Positions 18,349-27,546 of a stretch of 64,000 nt of DNA are shown here, piece after piece. The position numbers and the translations under genes are program-made. The notes under the pieces were generated by a model. It was not told the origin of the DNA. It saw only the letters and a program-made list of their open reading frames with translations, and made no database searches. This DNA is from Rhizobium sp. Leaf262 (GTDB taxonomy: Bacteria > Pseudomonadota > Alphaproteobacteria > Rhizobiales > Rhizobiaceae). Position 1 is the first letter of the stretch. Each line of letters opens with the position of its first letter. The stretch lies in the NCBI RefSeq assembly GCF_001422245.1, contig NZ_LMMM01000001.1:187422-251421 (forward strand). The letters are read 5' to 3'.

Positions 18349-18376
18349 TTTCCCGTTTCCAGTACAAGAGACAGAC

Positions 18377-19630
18377 ATGACCAGCCCACACCTGCCGAAG
18401 CCAGATTTCGCCCATAACATGAAGCTCATCGGTCACAGCGACATCGGCGGCAGGGGAGACGGGCTGCAACTGATGGTGCATCGCGGCTACGCCTATGTCG
18501 CCCATCCGTGGTCGCAAGGGTTTTCGATTGTCGATGTGCGTGACGCCAAACATCCCAAGACCGTCAATTATGTGCAAGCTCCGCCTAACACGTGGAACAT
18601 ACATCTCCAGACGCATGACGATCTCTTGCTCGTTATCAACGCGCTTGATCTCTTCGCTGATGTGGAAAGCTTCACCGACGAAAAGGCCTATTACACCAAA
18701 TCCGTCGGTGAAACCGTGGCTGCGGAAAAGCGGCAGCGCAGCTGGACGGCGGGGATGACCGTGTTCGATATCTCCATGCCGGACCGCCCGAAAAAGATCG
18801 GCCAGCTGGACGTGGATGGTGTCGGCCTGCATCGCATCTGGTACATCGGCGGCCGATATGCCTATGCGTCGGCACTGCTGGATGGCTTTTCTGACTACAT
18901 TTTCGTTACCATCGATCTTGTCGACCCGACAAATCCACAGCTTGTGGGGCAATGGTGGCTGCCAGGCATGAACCTTGCCAAAGGCGAGGTTCCCGACTGG
19001 GGTGAGGGAAAGCGCTATGCCCTGCATCATGCCCTTGTCCATGGCACAACGGCCTATGCCTGCTGGCGCGATGGTGGTCTGACGCTGTTGGACATCTCCG
19101 ATCATTCGGCGCCCAAGCTCATCAAGCACCACAACTGGTCGCCACCCTATGGCGGCGGCACGCACTCTCCCCTGCCGCTGCCCGGCCGCGATCTTCTGGT
19201 CGTTGCCGATGAGGCGGTGTTGGACAATGAAGAGGATGGGCGAAAGCACACATGGGTGTTCGATATTCGCGTGCCGGACAATCCGATCAGCATATCCACT
19301 TTCCCCATTCCCAACGAGATCGACTACACCAAAAAAGGTGGCCATTTCGGCCCGCATAACCTGCACGAAAACCGGCCCGGCTCGTTTGTCTCGGAGACCC
19401 TGATTTTCGCGACATGGCAGAATGCAGGCATTCGCGCCTTCGATATTTCTGACCCGTACCATCCCGTCGAGACCGGCGCTTTGGTCCCAGCGGGGCCAAC
19501 CGCGATGACGGACCGCAGGCCCGGTCGCCCTAAGGTCATTCAGTCGGCGGATGTTTTTGTGGATGCGGCTGGCCTGATCTACGCAACCGATTACAATGCC
19601 GGGCTTGAGATCATCGAGTATGGCGGTTGA
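18377..19630 (+). CDS. LVIVD-repeat beta-propeller protein
   Basis: A 417-residue protein starting at the ATG at 18377 (MTSPHLPKPDFAHNMKLIGHSD). It is built of repeats of the LVIVD type: GYAYVAHPWSQGFSIVDVRDAKHPK, GMTVFDISMPDRPKKIG, ATIDLVDPTNPQLVGQ-like blocks, TLLDISDHSAPKLI and IRAFDISDPYHPVETG. Such repeats fold as a beta-propeller and are commonly binding or scaffold surfaces. No signal peptide is visible, so it seems cytosolic although many relatives are exported. It is in line with the ABC importer and with the flavin monooxygenase gene that starts within five bases of its stop. Function is unknown; a ligand-binding or enzymatic partner of the monooxygenase is possible. Confidence 0.85.
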   Translation: MTSPHLPKPDFAHNMKLIGHSDIGGRGDGLQLMVHRGYAYVAHPWSQGFSIVDVRDAKHPKTVNYVQAPPNTWNIHLQTHDDLLLVINALDLFADVESFTDEKAYYTKSVGETVAAEKRQRSWTAGMTVFDISMPDRPKKIGQLDVDGVGLHRIWYIGGRYAYASALLDGFSDYIFVTIDLVDPTNPQLVGQWWLPGMNLAKGEVPDWGEGKRYALHHALVHGTTAYACWRDGGLTLLDISDHSAPKLIKHHNWSPPYGGGTHSPLPLPGRDLLVVADEAVLDNEEDGRKHTWVFDIRVPDNPISISTFPIPNEIDYTKKGGHFGPHNLHENRPGSFVSETLIFATWQNAGIRAFDISDPYHPVETGALVPAGPTAMTDRRPGRPKVIQSADVFVDAAGLIYATDYNAGLEIIEYGG

Positions 19631-19634
19631 TGGA

Positions 19635-21005
19635 ATGCCCAAAAAGGAAATTCGCCTGAACGCTTTCAGCATGAATTGCGTCGGCCATATCAACCACGGT
19701 CTTTGGACCCATCCTCGGGATCGCTCAACGGAATACAAAGCAATCGGCTACTGGACGAACCTTGCGCAAACACTTGAGCGAGGGCTCTTCGATTCCATTT
19801 TCCTGGCCGATATCCTCGGCGTCTACGATGTCTATGGCGGCTCCGTCGAATTGCCGCTTCGGGAATCGGTGCAACTGCCCGTCAATGATCCGATGATGCT
19901 GGTCTCGGCCATGGCGGCAACGACCCGGCATCTGGGCTTTGGTATCACGGTCAACGCCAACGCCGAGCCGCCCTATCTTTTCGCCCGCCGCATGTCGACG
20001 CTCGATCATCTTACCAGCGGGCGCATGGGCTGGAACATCGTGACGGGCTATCTGGATAGCGCCGCCCGTGCCATCGGCCAAAGCGCGATGAGCGGACACG
20101 ACGACCGCTACGATCAGGCAGATGAGGCACTGGAGTTGCTCTACAAGCTTTGGGAAGGCAGCTGGGCGGACGATGCCGTGCTCGCAGACAAGCAGCGTCG
20201 CATCTATGCCGATCCCGTCCGCGTCCGGGCCATCGATCATAAGGGCACATTCTACCAGTCGCGCGGTTACCATCTCAGCGAGCCATCTCCGCAGCGCACT
20301 CCGGTGCTGTTTCAGGCGGGCAGTTCCGAACGCGGCAGAGCTTTTGCAGCGCGCCATGCGGAATGTATTTTCATTTCCGCCACAGATCGCGCCGCTGCGC
20401 AAAGAACATCACGCCTGTTGCGGGCCGAAGCCGTGAAAGCAACGCGTGCGCCTGACGACATCAAAATCTTCGTCGGCATCAGCGTCATTCCGGGTTTGAC
20501 AGATGGTGAGGCACGGGAAAAACATGCCGATTATTGCCGCTACGCCAGCCCGGAAGCGGGACTTGCGCATTTTTCGGCAGGCTCCGGCATCGATCTCGAA
20601 AGCCTTGGCCTTGACGACCCGATCATCAAGGACAGTGGCAAGGGCAACGCCATTCAATCCGGCGTTCAGACCGCGCGAGAACGCGGCTGGACGAAGCGTC
20701 ATCTGCTGGAAAGCTTGACGCTCGGTGGCCGCTATCCGACATTTGTCGGCACGGCAGCTGCTATCGCGGATGAGCTGGAAGCATGGATCGATGAGGGAGA
20801 GATCGACGGCTTCAATCTAACGCGGACGGTCGTGCCGGAATGCTACGAGGATTTTATCGATCTCGTGATCCCCGAGCTTCAATCACGCGGTCGCTACAAG
20901 ACAGGTTATCAAGAAGGAACCCTGCGCAGCCGCCTGTTCGGCAAGGGGGATCGATTGGCAGCGCCACATGTGGCGGCGCAATGGCGCTTTCCCTCCGATG
21001 TTTGA
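19635..21005 (+). CDS. LLM flavin monooxygenase, NtaA/SnaA/DszA group (1)
   Basis: A 456-residue FMNH2-dependent monooxygenase of the bacterial luciferase-like (LLM) family. The start at 19635 (MPKKEIRLNAFSMNCVGH) matches the start of its paralogue at 24854; ATGs at 19620 and 19596 are also open. Typical segments are FDSIFLADILG, MSTLDHLTSGRMGWNIVTGYLDSAA, SEPSPQRTPVLFQAGSS, GRAFAARHAECIF and DGFNLTRTVVPECYEDFIDLVIPEL. Group members oxidise NTA, dibenzothiophene sulfone, dimethyl sulfide and similar compounds. The enzyme needs reduced FMN from a separate reductase, which is not in this window. Neighbouring SfnB and Ssu genes favour an organosulfur substrate. Confidence 0.88.
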   Translation: MPKKEIRLNAFSMNCVGHINHGLWTHPRDRSTEYKAIGYWTNLAQTLERGLFDSIFLADILGVYDVYGGSVELPLRESVQLPVNDPMMLVSAMAATTRHLGFGITVNANAEPPYLFARRMSTLDHLTSGRMGWNIVTGYLDSAARAIGQSAMSGHDDRYDQADEALELLYKLWEGSWADDAVLADKQRRIYADPVRVRAIDHKGTFYQSRGYHLSEPSPQRTPVLFQAGSSERGRAFAARHAECIFISATDRAAAQRTSRLLRAEAVKATRAPDDIKIFVGISVIPGLTDGEAREKHADYCRYASPEAGLAHFSAGSGIDLESLGLDDPIIKDSGKGNAIQSGVQTARERGWTKRHLLESLTLGGRYPTFVGTAAAIADELEAWIDEGEIDGFNLTRTVVPECYEDFIDLVIPELQSRGRYKTGYQEGTLRSRLFGKGDRLAAPHVAAQWRFPSDV

Positions 21006-21013
21006 CGGTTATG

Positions 21014-21035
21014 TGCCCGGACACAAATCCGGGCA
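21014..21035. terminator. Hairpin between convergent genes
   Basis: TGCCCGGA (21014-21021) and TCCGGGCA (21028-21035) form an 8-bp stem with a six-base loop. It sits in the 41-base gap between the convergent monooxygenase and aldo/keto reductase genes, as expected for a shared terminator. Confidence 0.6.
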
Positions 21036-21046
21036 TGTGTTGGGGA

Positions 21047-22090
21047 TCAGACCGCTTCGTCGTGCGACGGTTTTTCCCACAGGTTGATACCGCCTTCCAC
21101 CGCATAACGGTCGATCTCGGCAAGCTCATCTGGCGTGAAATACGGATTTTTCAGTGCCGCGACATTTTCCTCGACCTGCTTTGCCGAGCTTGCACCGATC
21201 AGAGCCGAAGTTACGCGCTTGTCGCGCAGAACCCAGGCGATGGCAAACTGCGCCAGTGATTGCCCGCGTCTTTGCGCGATCTCGTTCAGCGCCTGTGCCC
21301 GCTTGATATTCTCTTCCTTTAAATGCTCCGGCCGCAGGAAATCCCCACCGGGACGGTTGACGCGTGCATCTTGCGGAATGCCGTTCAGATATTTGTTGGT
21401 CAGCAAGCCCTGAGCCAGTGGCGTGAAGGCAATCACGCCCGCTCCAACTTCATCCGTCGCATCCAACAGGTCTTTCTCTACCCAGCGATTGAACAGATTG
21501 TAAGCGGGCTGGTTGATGAGCAGCGGCGTGCCACGCTCATTCAAAAGCGCTGCAATCTCGCGCGTCTTGGCACCGGAATAGGATGACACGCCGACATAGA
21601 GCGCCTTGCCCTGCCGCACGGCCTGCGCTAGCGCATCCGCAGTTTCCTCCAAAGGTGTCTCGGCATCGAAACGGTGGGAATAGAAAATATCGACATACTC
21701 CACGCCCAACCGTTTCAAACTTTGGTCGAGGCTGGAGAGCAGGGCTTTCTTCGACCCGCCTCCCCGGCCATACGGTCCCGGCCACATATCCCAGCCCGCC
21801 TTGGTGGAGATGATCAACTCGTCACGATAGGCGGCGAGATCCTGTTTGAGGACATTGCCGAAGTTGATCTCGGCGCTTCCTGCTGGTGGGCCGTAGTTGT
21901 TGGCGAGATCGAAATGGGTGATCCCCAGATCGAAGGCTTTGAACAGGATCGAACGCTGTGTTTCGAGCAGTGTCGTATCGCCGAAATTGTGCCAGAGACC
22001 CAGAGAAATGGGCGGCAGCTTCAGCCCGCTGCGGCCTGTGAGGCGAAACGGTGCTTCTTCGTAGCGATCGGGGTTGGGAAGGTATGTCAT
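21047..22090 (-). CDS. mgrA: Aldo/keto reductase, YghZ/Gpr type
   Basis: A 347-residue NADPH-dependent (beta/alpha)8 reductase. Long stretches match E. coli YghZ (L-glyceraldehyde 3-phosphate reductase): LPPISLGLWHNFGD, FDLGITHFDLANNYGPPAG, AYRDELIISTKAGWDMWPG, LDQSLKRLGVEYVDIFYSHR. The AKR tetrad is visible as Asp and Tyr in FDLANNYG, Lys in ISTKAG and His in FYSHR. In E. coli it detoxifies methylglyoxal and reduces glyceraldehyde phosphate. Here it is the third gene of a minus-strand unit after two SfnB-type genes, 24 bases downstream. It may reduce an aldehyde released by desulfonation, as AKRs do in sulfosugar monooxygenase pathways; that role is inference. Confidence 0.88.
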   Translation of the reverse strand: MTYLPNPDRYEEAPFRLTGRSGLKLPPISLGLWHNFGDTTLLETQRSILFKAFDLGITHFDLANNYGPPAGSAEINFGNVLKQDLAAYRDELIISTKAGWDMWPGPYGRGGGSKKALLSSLDQSLKRLGVEYVDIFYSHRFDAETPLEETADALAQAVRQGKALYVGVSSYSGAKTREIAALLNERGTPLLINQPAYNLFNRWVEKDLLDATDEVGAGVIAFTPLAQGLLTNKYLNGIPQDARVNRPGGDFLRPEHLKEENIKRAQALNEIAQRRGQSLAQFAIAWVLRDKRVTSALIGASSAKQVEENVAALKNPYFTPDELAEIDRYAVEGGINLWEKPSHDEAV

Positions 22091-22114
22091 GCTGTCTGTC
22101 CTGAGAGTGATAAA

Positions 22115-23377
22115 TCAGATCGCGCCGTGGCGCGGCGGCGGGGTGCCGTTGAGATAGAAATTGCCAATGTGATGATATTTCCAGCGGACCGGATCGTGCA
22201 GCGAATGCGTCCGGGCATTGCGCCAGAAGCGATCAAGGCCATAGCTTTCCAGCGTCGAGCGCGCGCCGCCGAGTTCGATGAGCTTGGTCGATGCCAGTTG
22301 CGCCACTTCCGTTCCCAATGCCTTCACCTCGGCCACAGCGATGGAGGCCGCTGCAACGGTTTTCTCATTGGGTGAAGCGGTGGCCTCATCGAGAATGCGC
22401 CCCGCCCTTGCCAGCAGCGCATCGGCTGCGTGAACCCGGATCGCGACATCGCCCACAGAGTGGATGGTGTGCGGATCCTCATATCCATGCTCGATCTCAA
22501 GTTCGAAGAACGGGCGGGCATGGGCGCGAACGTAAGAGACCGTTTCGGCGAGAGCACCACGGGCGATACCCACCTGCACGGCGGCATGAATGATCTGGGC
22601 AAACGGCCCCATGGTGGTCGGCCGTTCGAACAGACTGTCCTGATCGACCACCTGAAACGGCGTAATCCCCACATCATCGAAGGTCACACTGCCGCTGCCG
22701 GTGGTGCGCTGGCCGAACGAGGTCCAGTCGTCGATGAGGTTGAGACCTGCGGTCGAGCGGTCGATGAAAACGATGTTCACGCGCTCATCCGGTCCCTTGG
22801 CTACAGCGACGATGATGTGGGCGAAAAGCGAGCCGGTGGAATAAAATTTCTGTCCACTGAGTTTGAGCGTTCCATCTCGCTCCACGAAGCGCGTCTTGTA
22901 ATCGACGGGCGTCTTCGTGCCGATTTCGGTGAAGGCATTGCCCAGCCGGTCACCATCCAGAACGCGCTGGAAATAATGCTTTTTCTGCTCTTCGCTGCGA
23001 GCAAGCCGTAGCGCTTCTACCATGTAGAAATGGTTTTGCGGTATCTGCCCGATGCTGCCATCGGCAGCGGATATGATGGCGGTCACCTCTGCCAGCGTGA
23101 CTGCAGACACCTCCGCACCGCCATATTGCTTCGGCACGGTGATTGCCCACAAGCCGCTCTGCGAGAAGCGCTCGATCTCCGCCAGCGGTAAACGTCGCTC
23201 CCGGTCGCGCTCTGCCGCACCTGCGGCAAAGTCGCGGGTTAACTCCTTGGCGATTGCTATAGCCTCGTCATCACTCTTGATGATATGCGCTAGATTTTGA
23301 CGCGGTGGCACATGCGGCGCTGGCCTGCCTGCCGTCAGCGCAGCCTGCCGGTGCAGCGTTCTATCCGTTGTCGTCAT
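22115..23377 (-). CDS. SfnB-type acyl-CoA dehydrogenase-fold flavoprotein (1)
   Basis: A 420-residue protein; the ATG at 23377 (MTTTDRTLHRQAAL) follows GAGG, while the open frame from 23458 overlaps the previous gene. It has the acyl-CoA dehydrogenase fold of the SfnB/DszC class: SQSGLWAITVPKQYGG, SIGQIPQNHFYMVEAL, LKLSGQKFYSTGSLFAHI, TSFGQRTTGSGSVTFDDV and a C-terminal WRNARTHSLHDPVRWKYHHIGNF-like block. The last segment is typical of flavin monooxygenases rather than of true acyl-CoA dehydrogenases. SfnB proteins are induced under sulfate limitation and belong to dimethyl-sulfone and sulfonate use. It follows its paralogue by 11 bases. Confidence 0.85.
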   Translation of the reverse strand: MTTTDRTLHRQAALTAGRPAPHVPPRQNLAHIIKSDDEAIAIAKELTRDFAAGAAERDRERRLPLAEIERFSQSGLWAITVPKQYGGAEVSAVTLAEVTAIISAADGSIGQIPQNHFYMVEALRLARSEEQKKHYFQRVLDGDRLGNAFTEIGTKTPVDYKTRFVERDGTLKLSGQKFYSTGSLFAHIIVAVAKGPDERVNIVFIDRSTAGLNLIDDWTSFGQRTTGSGSVTFDDVGITPFQVVDQDSLFERPTTMGPFAQIIHAAVQVGIARGALAETVSYVRAHARPFFELEIEHGYEDPHTIHSVGDVAIRVHAADALLARAGRILDEATASPNEKTVAAASIAVAEVKALGTEVAQLASTKLIELGGARSTLESYGLDRFWRNARTHSLHDPVRWKYHHIGNFYLNGTPPPRHGAI

Positions 23378-23388
23378 GTCACTGAACC

Positions 23389-24657
23389 TCAGTTCCAGGC
23401 GTGGCGCGGGGGATGCGCGCCGTTGAGGTAATAATTGCCGACATGGTAGAACTTCCACCGAACGGGATCATGAAGCGTGTGAACGCGGGCATTGCGCCAG
23501 TGGCGATCCAGCCCATGTTCGGCGAGTGTCGAGCGCGTTCCCGCCAGTTCGAACAGTTTATTGGTCGACAGGATCGCGATTTCCGTGGTCAGAACCTTGG
23601 ATTCTCCCGTCTTGATCGTCGCTTCCGACACGGTTTCCAGCGTGGAATTGGCGCGTGCGCTATCGATGCTGCGGCCTGCGATTTCCAGCAGTGCCTCGGC
23701 GGCATGCAGCTTGATCTTCAGGTCGCCAATCGCAGCAATCGTGAACAAATCCTCGTTTGCCTTCTGCTTGCCGCTGTCGATCCACGGACGGCTGTAGGTG
23801 TTGATGAAGGTGATCGTGTCGTCAATCGTGCCGCGTGCAATACCGGCATCGATGGCCGATTGAATGATCTGCGACACGGGGCCGCCAACGGTTGGGTGAT
23901 CGAAAGACGTCACCTTCAAAGCCCGCGCCGTGGGCACGCGGACGTTTTCGATCTTCACCGATCCGGATGCGGTCGTGCGCTGGCCGAAGCTTGACCAGTT
24001 GTTGGTCACGGTAAGGCCCGGCGCTTCCCGGTCGGCGAATACGAGATAGCCCTGACCTGTCTCATCGACACCCACGATGGGAACGATGTGCGCCAGCAGG
24101 GCGCCTGTCGTGTAAAATTTTTCGCCGTTGACGATGACATCATCGCCATCGTGAACCACCCTGGTTTCGAAGTCTGCCACCGTCTTGCTTTTCAGTTCGG
24201 AGAAGGCGTTGCCGTAGCGAAGCCCCTGAAGCGCCCAGCCGAAGAAGAGTTTCTTCTGCTCTTCCGTCCCGTCCAGATCGACCGTGGCGATGATGGCAAG
24301 ATGGTTCTGGGTCGTCTGCGCAATGGCAGGGTCGGCAGCGGCTATGATGGCGATGACCTTGGCCAGCGTGGCATAGGATACTTCCGGTCCACCATAGGCC
24401 TTGGGCACATTGAGGCTCCATAGACCGCTTTGCGAGTAATCATCCAGTTCGCTGACGGGCAAAAGGCCCTCCCGGTCGCGCAGCGCAGCGCCAGCCTTGA
24501 ATTTTTCCGCAAGACGCTCCGCAATCTCGATCGCTTCAGCGTCATCGCGAACTACACGTGCGGGAACAGAGGGCCGAGGCCGGAGAGTCACCGGATCTGT
24601 CGAATTGACGCGAGGGTGGATTGTGTAGTCGATTTTGGTCTCGGAAATCGTGCCCAT
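23389..24657 (-). CDS. SfnB-type acyl-CoA dehydrogenase-fold flavoprotein (2)
   Basis: A 422-residue paralogue of the protein encoded just downstream; the pair share SQSGLW, PKAYGG/PKQYGG, SSFGQRTTASGSV and HTLHDPVRWKFYHVGNYYLNG. It is the first gene of the minus-strand sfnB-sfnB-AKR unit and is divergent from the monooxygenase gene at 24854. Function is probably flavin-dependent oxygenation of an organosulfur compound, or supply of a flavin intermediate to the LLM enzymes. Tandem SfnB copies often differ in chain-length or substrate range, so these two may act in sequence or form a heteromer. Confidence 0.85.
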   Translation of the reverse strand: MGTISETKIDYTIHPRVNSTDPVTLRPRPSVPARVVRDDAEAIEIAERLAEKFKAGAALRDREGLLPVSELDDYSQSGLWSLNVPKAYGGPEVSYATLAKVIAIIAAADPAIAQTTQNHLAIIATVDLDGTEEQKKLFFGWALQGLRYGNAFSELKSKTVADFETRVVHDGDDVIVNGEKFYTTGALLAHIVPIVGVDETGQGYLVFADREAPGLTVTNNWSSFGQRTTASGSVKIENVRVPTARALKVTSFDHPTVGGPVSQIIQSAIDAGIARGTIDDTITFINTYSRPWIDSGKQKANEDLFTIAAIGDLKIKLHAAEALLEIAGRSIDSARANSTLETVSEATIKTGESKVLTTEIAILSTNKLFELAGTRSTLAEHGLDRHWRNARVHTLHDPVRWKFYHVGNYYLNGAHPPRHAWN

Positions 24658-24853
24658 TTATGTGCCTCCCAACGGGTTTAAAGCGGCTGGGCAGAGCATC
24701 GCACAGGTCTGCGTCCTTAAAAGTCATTCTATGTTTTTTATGTAATAATATGTGGAAGGTTTTTCTCATGCCGTCGTGATAGTCAGCATGGGCGCTCTTC
24801 CGCATCATTGTCGACAGCCCGTATCGTCGCCCAGAGAAATTCTGGAGTTCGCC
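24658..24853. promoter_or_regulatory. Divergent promoter region, sfnB pair / LLM gene
   Basis: A 196-base gap between divergent starts. It is AT-rich around 24715-24760 (ATTCTATGTTTTTTATGTAATAATATG), where a promoter is likely. GGAG seven bases before 24854 is the ribosome-binding site of the monooxygenase gene. A LysR-type CysB/Cbl site would be expected for sulfur-starvation genes but cannot be recognised by eye. Confidence 0.4.
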
Positions 24854-26272
24854 ATGGGCAAGACCATTCGTTTCAATGCATTCGATATGAACTGCGTTGG
24901 CCACCAATCGCCCGGTCTGTGGGCGCATCCGCGTGACAAATCGTGGAAATACAAGGATCTGGACTACTGGCAGGATCTTGCCCGCACATTGGAGCGCGGC
25001 ATCTTTGACGGCATCTTCATTGCCGATGTGATCGGATATTACGATGTCTACAAGGGCTCTAACTACCATGCCATTCATCAGGCAGCCCAGATTCCTGTCA
25101 ACGATCCGTTGCAACTCGCGGCCCCGATTGCGCTTGCGACGGAGCATCTCGGCATCGGCATCACCGCCTCTACCTCATTCGAGCATCCCTATACGTTTGC
25201 GCGTCGGCTCTCGACCGCCGATCACCACACGAAAGGCCGCATAGGCTGGAATATCGTCACATCCTATCTGGAGAGCGGCGCCAAAAATATCGGAGAGGGT
25301 GGCCTGCGTCGGCATGACAATCGTTATGAGGTGGCCGCGGAATATATCGAGGTTCTCTACAAGCTTTTCGAAGGCAGCTGGGAAGAAGGTGCGGTGTTGC
25401 GCGACCGCGAGAAGCGCATTTTCACGGACCCTTCGAAGGTTCACGAGATCGGCCATAAGGGCAAATATTTCGATGTTCCCGGCTATCATTTGAGTGAGCC
25501 GTCGCCGCAGCGCACGCCCGTTCTCTATCAGGCCGGTGCGTCCGGGCCTGGCAAAGCTTTCGCGGCGGAACACGCCGAGTGTATCTTCGTTGCGGCTCCG
25601 ACAAAATCTGTTTTGAAAGCCCATGTCGCAGACATGCGTCGCCGTATTGCGGAAGCCGGTCGTGATCCCACGAAGGTGTATATCTATACGCTCATCACCA
25701 TCATCACCGATGAGACCAATGAGAAAGCCCAGAAGAAATTCGAAGAGTACCGCGACTTCGTCTCTTATGACGGGTCACTGGTTTTCATGTCCGGCTGGAG
25801 CGGCATCGATTTTGGGCAATATGCGCCATCGGATACCGTGAAGAAAATCGAGACCAACGCCATTCATTCCTTTGTCGAACATGTCGCGGGCGGCGATAAG
25901 TCCTGGACCATCGACGAACTGGCGAAATTTGGCGGCATTGGCGGTCTTGGCCCGGTCTTTGTTGGCTCCCCGTCGCATATCGCCGATATTCTTCAGGAAT
26001 GGGTGGACGATACGGATGTCGATGGTTTTAACATCGCCTATGCGGTTACGCCCGATAGTTTCGAGGATATCGTCGGATATATCGTGCCGGAACTTCAAAA
26101 ACGCGGCGTTTATCCAACGGCTTATAAACCTGGCACATTGCGTGAAAAACTGTTCGGAGACGGCGATTATCTGGCCGCTAATCACCCAGCAGACAGTTAC
26201 CGCGATATAGAGGCGGTCAAACGCGAAGACGCTTTGCGGAATGCCACTCAGCCGAAAGCGGCCTTGTCTTGA
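24854..26272 (+). CDS. LLM flavin monooxygenase, NtaA/SnaA/DszA group (2)
   Basis: A 472-residue enzyme. The ATG at 24854 has GGAG seven bases upstream and gives MGKTIRFNAFDMNCVGHQSPGLW, colinear with the paralogue at 19635. Conserved blocks are FDGIFIADVIGYYDVY, STADHHTKGRIGWNIVTSYLESGAKN, YHLSEPSPQRTPVLYQAGASGPG, AAEHAECIFVAAP and DGFNIAYAVTPDSFEDIVGYIVPEL. It uses FMNH2 and O2. It stands alone between the divergent sfnB pair and the convergent ssuD gene, so it may be co-regulated with either. Dimethyl-sulfide, sulfone or aryl-sulfone type substrates are plausible. Confidence 0.88.
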   Translation: MGKTIRFNAFDMNCVGHQSPGLWAHPRDKSWKYKDLDYWQDLARTLERGIFDGIFIADVIGYYDVYKGSNYHAIHQAAQIPVNDPLQLAAPIALATEHLGIGITASTSFEHPYTFARRLSTADHHTKGRIGWNIVTSYLESGAKNIGEGGLRRHDNRYEVAAEYIEVLYKLFEGSWEEGAVLRDREKRIFTDPSKVHEIGHKGKYFDVPGYHLSEPSPQRTPVLYQAGASGPGKAFAAEHAECIFVAAPTKSVLKAHVADMRRRIAEAGRDPTKVYIYTLITIITDETNEKAQKKFEEYRDFVSYDGSLVFMSGWSGIDFGQYAPSDTVKKIETNAIHSFVEHVAGGDKSWTIDELAKFGGIGGLGPVFVGSPSHIADILQEWVDDTDVDGFNIAYAVTPDSFEDIVGYIVPELQKRGVYPTAYKPGTLREKLFGDGDYLAANHPADSYRDIEAVKREDALRNATQPKAALS

Positions 26273-26313
26273 TCGTTCCGCAATACGCACAAGCATGAAT
26301 TCATGTGGCGGAA

Positions 26314-26339
26314 GCGGCATGGCTGTCGGACCATGCCGC
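26314..26339. terminator. Hairpin between convergent LLM and ssuD genes
   Basis: GCGGCATGG (26314-26322) and CCATGCCGC (26331-26339) form a 9-bp perfect stem with an eight-base loop in the 76-base convergent gap. It is positioned to end transcription from both sides. Confidence 0.65.
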
Positions 26340-26348
26340 CTGTTGCCA

Positions 26349-27518
26349 TCAGGAGCCGGAAGCAACCTTCACGTTACCGCCATGTCCGCCGCCGCCGAAG
26401 ACCTGCGGCTTGCCGAAGGAGGACCGGATCTGATTGCGCGGGCCTCCGAGACCGATTTCCGGGAACAGCAGTTCGGAGACGCGATAGGCTTCTTCCAGAT
26501 GTGGATAGCCAGACGCAATGACCGTATCGATGCCAATGTCCTGATATTCTTTCAGCCGGGCGGCAATGGTTTTCGGAGAGCCGACCAGCGCCGTACCGGC
26601 ACCGGAGCGAACGAGGCCGATACCGGCCCAGAGATTTGGCGACACTTCAAGCTTGTCGCGGCGTCCACCGTGAAGTGCGACCATACGCGCCTGTCCGACG
26701 GAATCGGAGTTTTTGGCAAAGACCTCTTGTGCGGCGGCGATGGTTTCATCTGAAAGTTTCGAAATCAGCCGGTCTGCGGCCTCCCATGCCTCATCATCGG
26801 TTTCGCGTACGATGAAATGCAGGCGGATGCCGAAGCTGACGTCGCGACCGACTGCGGCAGCCGCCTTGCGGACCTTGGCGATCTTTTCGGCCACCTGTGC
26901 CGGCGGTTCGCCCCAGGTGAGATATTTGTCGATGATGCCAGCCGAAAAATCGATGGCTGCATCGGAAGAGCCACCGAAATAGATCGGCGGGCGCGGTTCC
27001 TGCACCGGGGGAAGGCCCAGTTCGGCATTGTGCGCCTGAATATATTTGCCTTCCAGATGCGCGCTTCCCGTTGCGATCAGCTTGTTGAACACCTGGAAGA
27101 ACTCGTCGGCATGGGCGTACCGCTCGTCATGCGGCAGGAAAATTCCGTCGCCTGCCAGTTCCTGCGCACTGCCGCCAACGACGATGTTGAGCAGCAGGCG
27201 GCCGTTCGAAACGCGGTCCAGCGTCGCAGCAAGGCGCGCATAATAGGCAGGTGACGCCACACCGGGGCGGATGGCCACGAGGAATTTCAGATTTTCCGTA
27301 TGGGCTGCCAGATTGGCGGCAAGAATGAAGGATTCTTCGCAGGCTACGCCCGTTGGGATCAGCACGCCCGAATATCCGAGACGATCCACCGCCTGAGCAA
27401 TCTCACGGAAATACGACGGATCGGAGGGGCGGTTGAGATCGTCCGATCCGAGATAGGAGCCGTCTCCAGACGATGGAATAAACCAAAGAAAATCTAGGGG
27501 CTGTTGGGTCTTGGCCAT
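26349..27518 (-). CDS. ssuD: FMNH2-dependent alkanesulfonate monooxygenase SsuD
   Basis: A 389-residue LLM-family enzyme that oxidises alkanesulfonates to aldehyde and sulfite using FMNH2 and O2. Diagnostic SsuD blocks are [84 protein letters not shown] and [17 protein letters not shown]. Length equals the family norm. It is the last gene of the ssu operon, 28 bases after an FAD/NAD(P)-binding protein. The usual NAD(P)H:FMN reductase SsuE is not present next to it. Confidence 0.95.
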   Translation of the reverse strand: MAKTQQPLDFLWFIPSSGDGSYLGSDDLNRPSDPSYFREIAQAVDRLGYSGVLIPTGVACEESFILAANLAAHTENLKFLVAIRPGVASPAYYARLAATLDRVSNGRLLLNIVVGGSAQELAGDGIFLPHDERYAHADEFFQVFNKLIATGSAHLEGKYIQAHNAELGLPPVQEPRPPIYFGGSSDAAIDFSAGIIDKYLTWGEPPAQVAEKIAKVRKAAAAVGRDVSFGIRLHFIVRETDDEAWEAADRLISKLSDETIAAAQEVFAKNSDSVGQARMVALHGGRRDKLEVSPNLWAGIGLVRSGAGTALVGSPKTIAARLKEYQDIGIDTVIASGYPHLEEAYRVSELLFPEIGLGGPRNQIRSSFGKPQVFGGGGHGGNVKVASGS

Positions 27519-27546
27519 AATGGGAATCCTTAAACCTTATTGTCGA

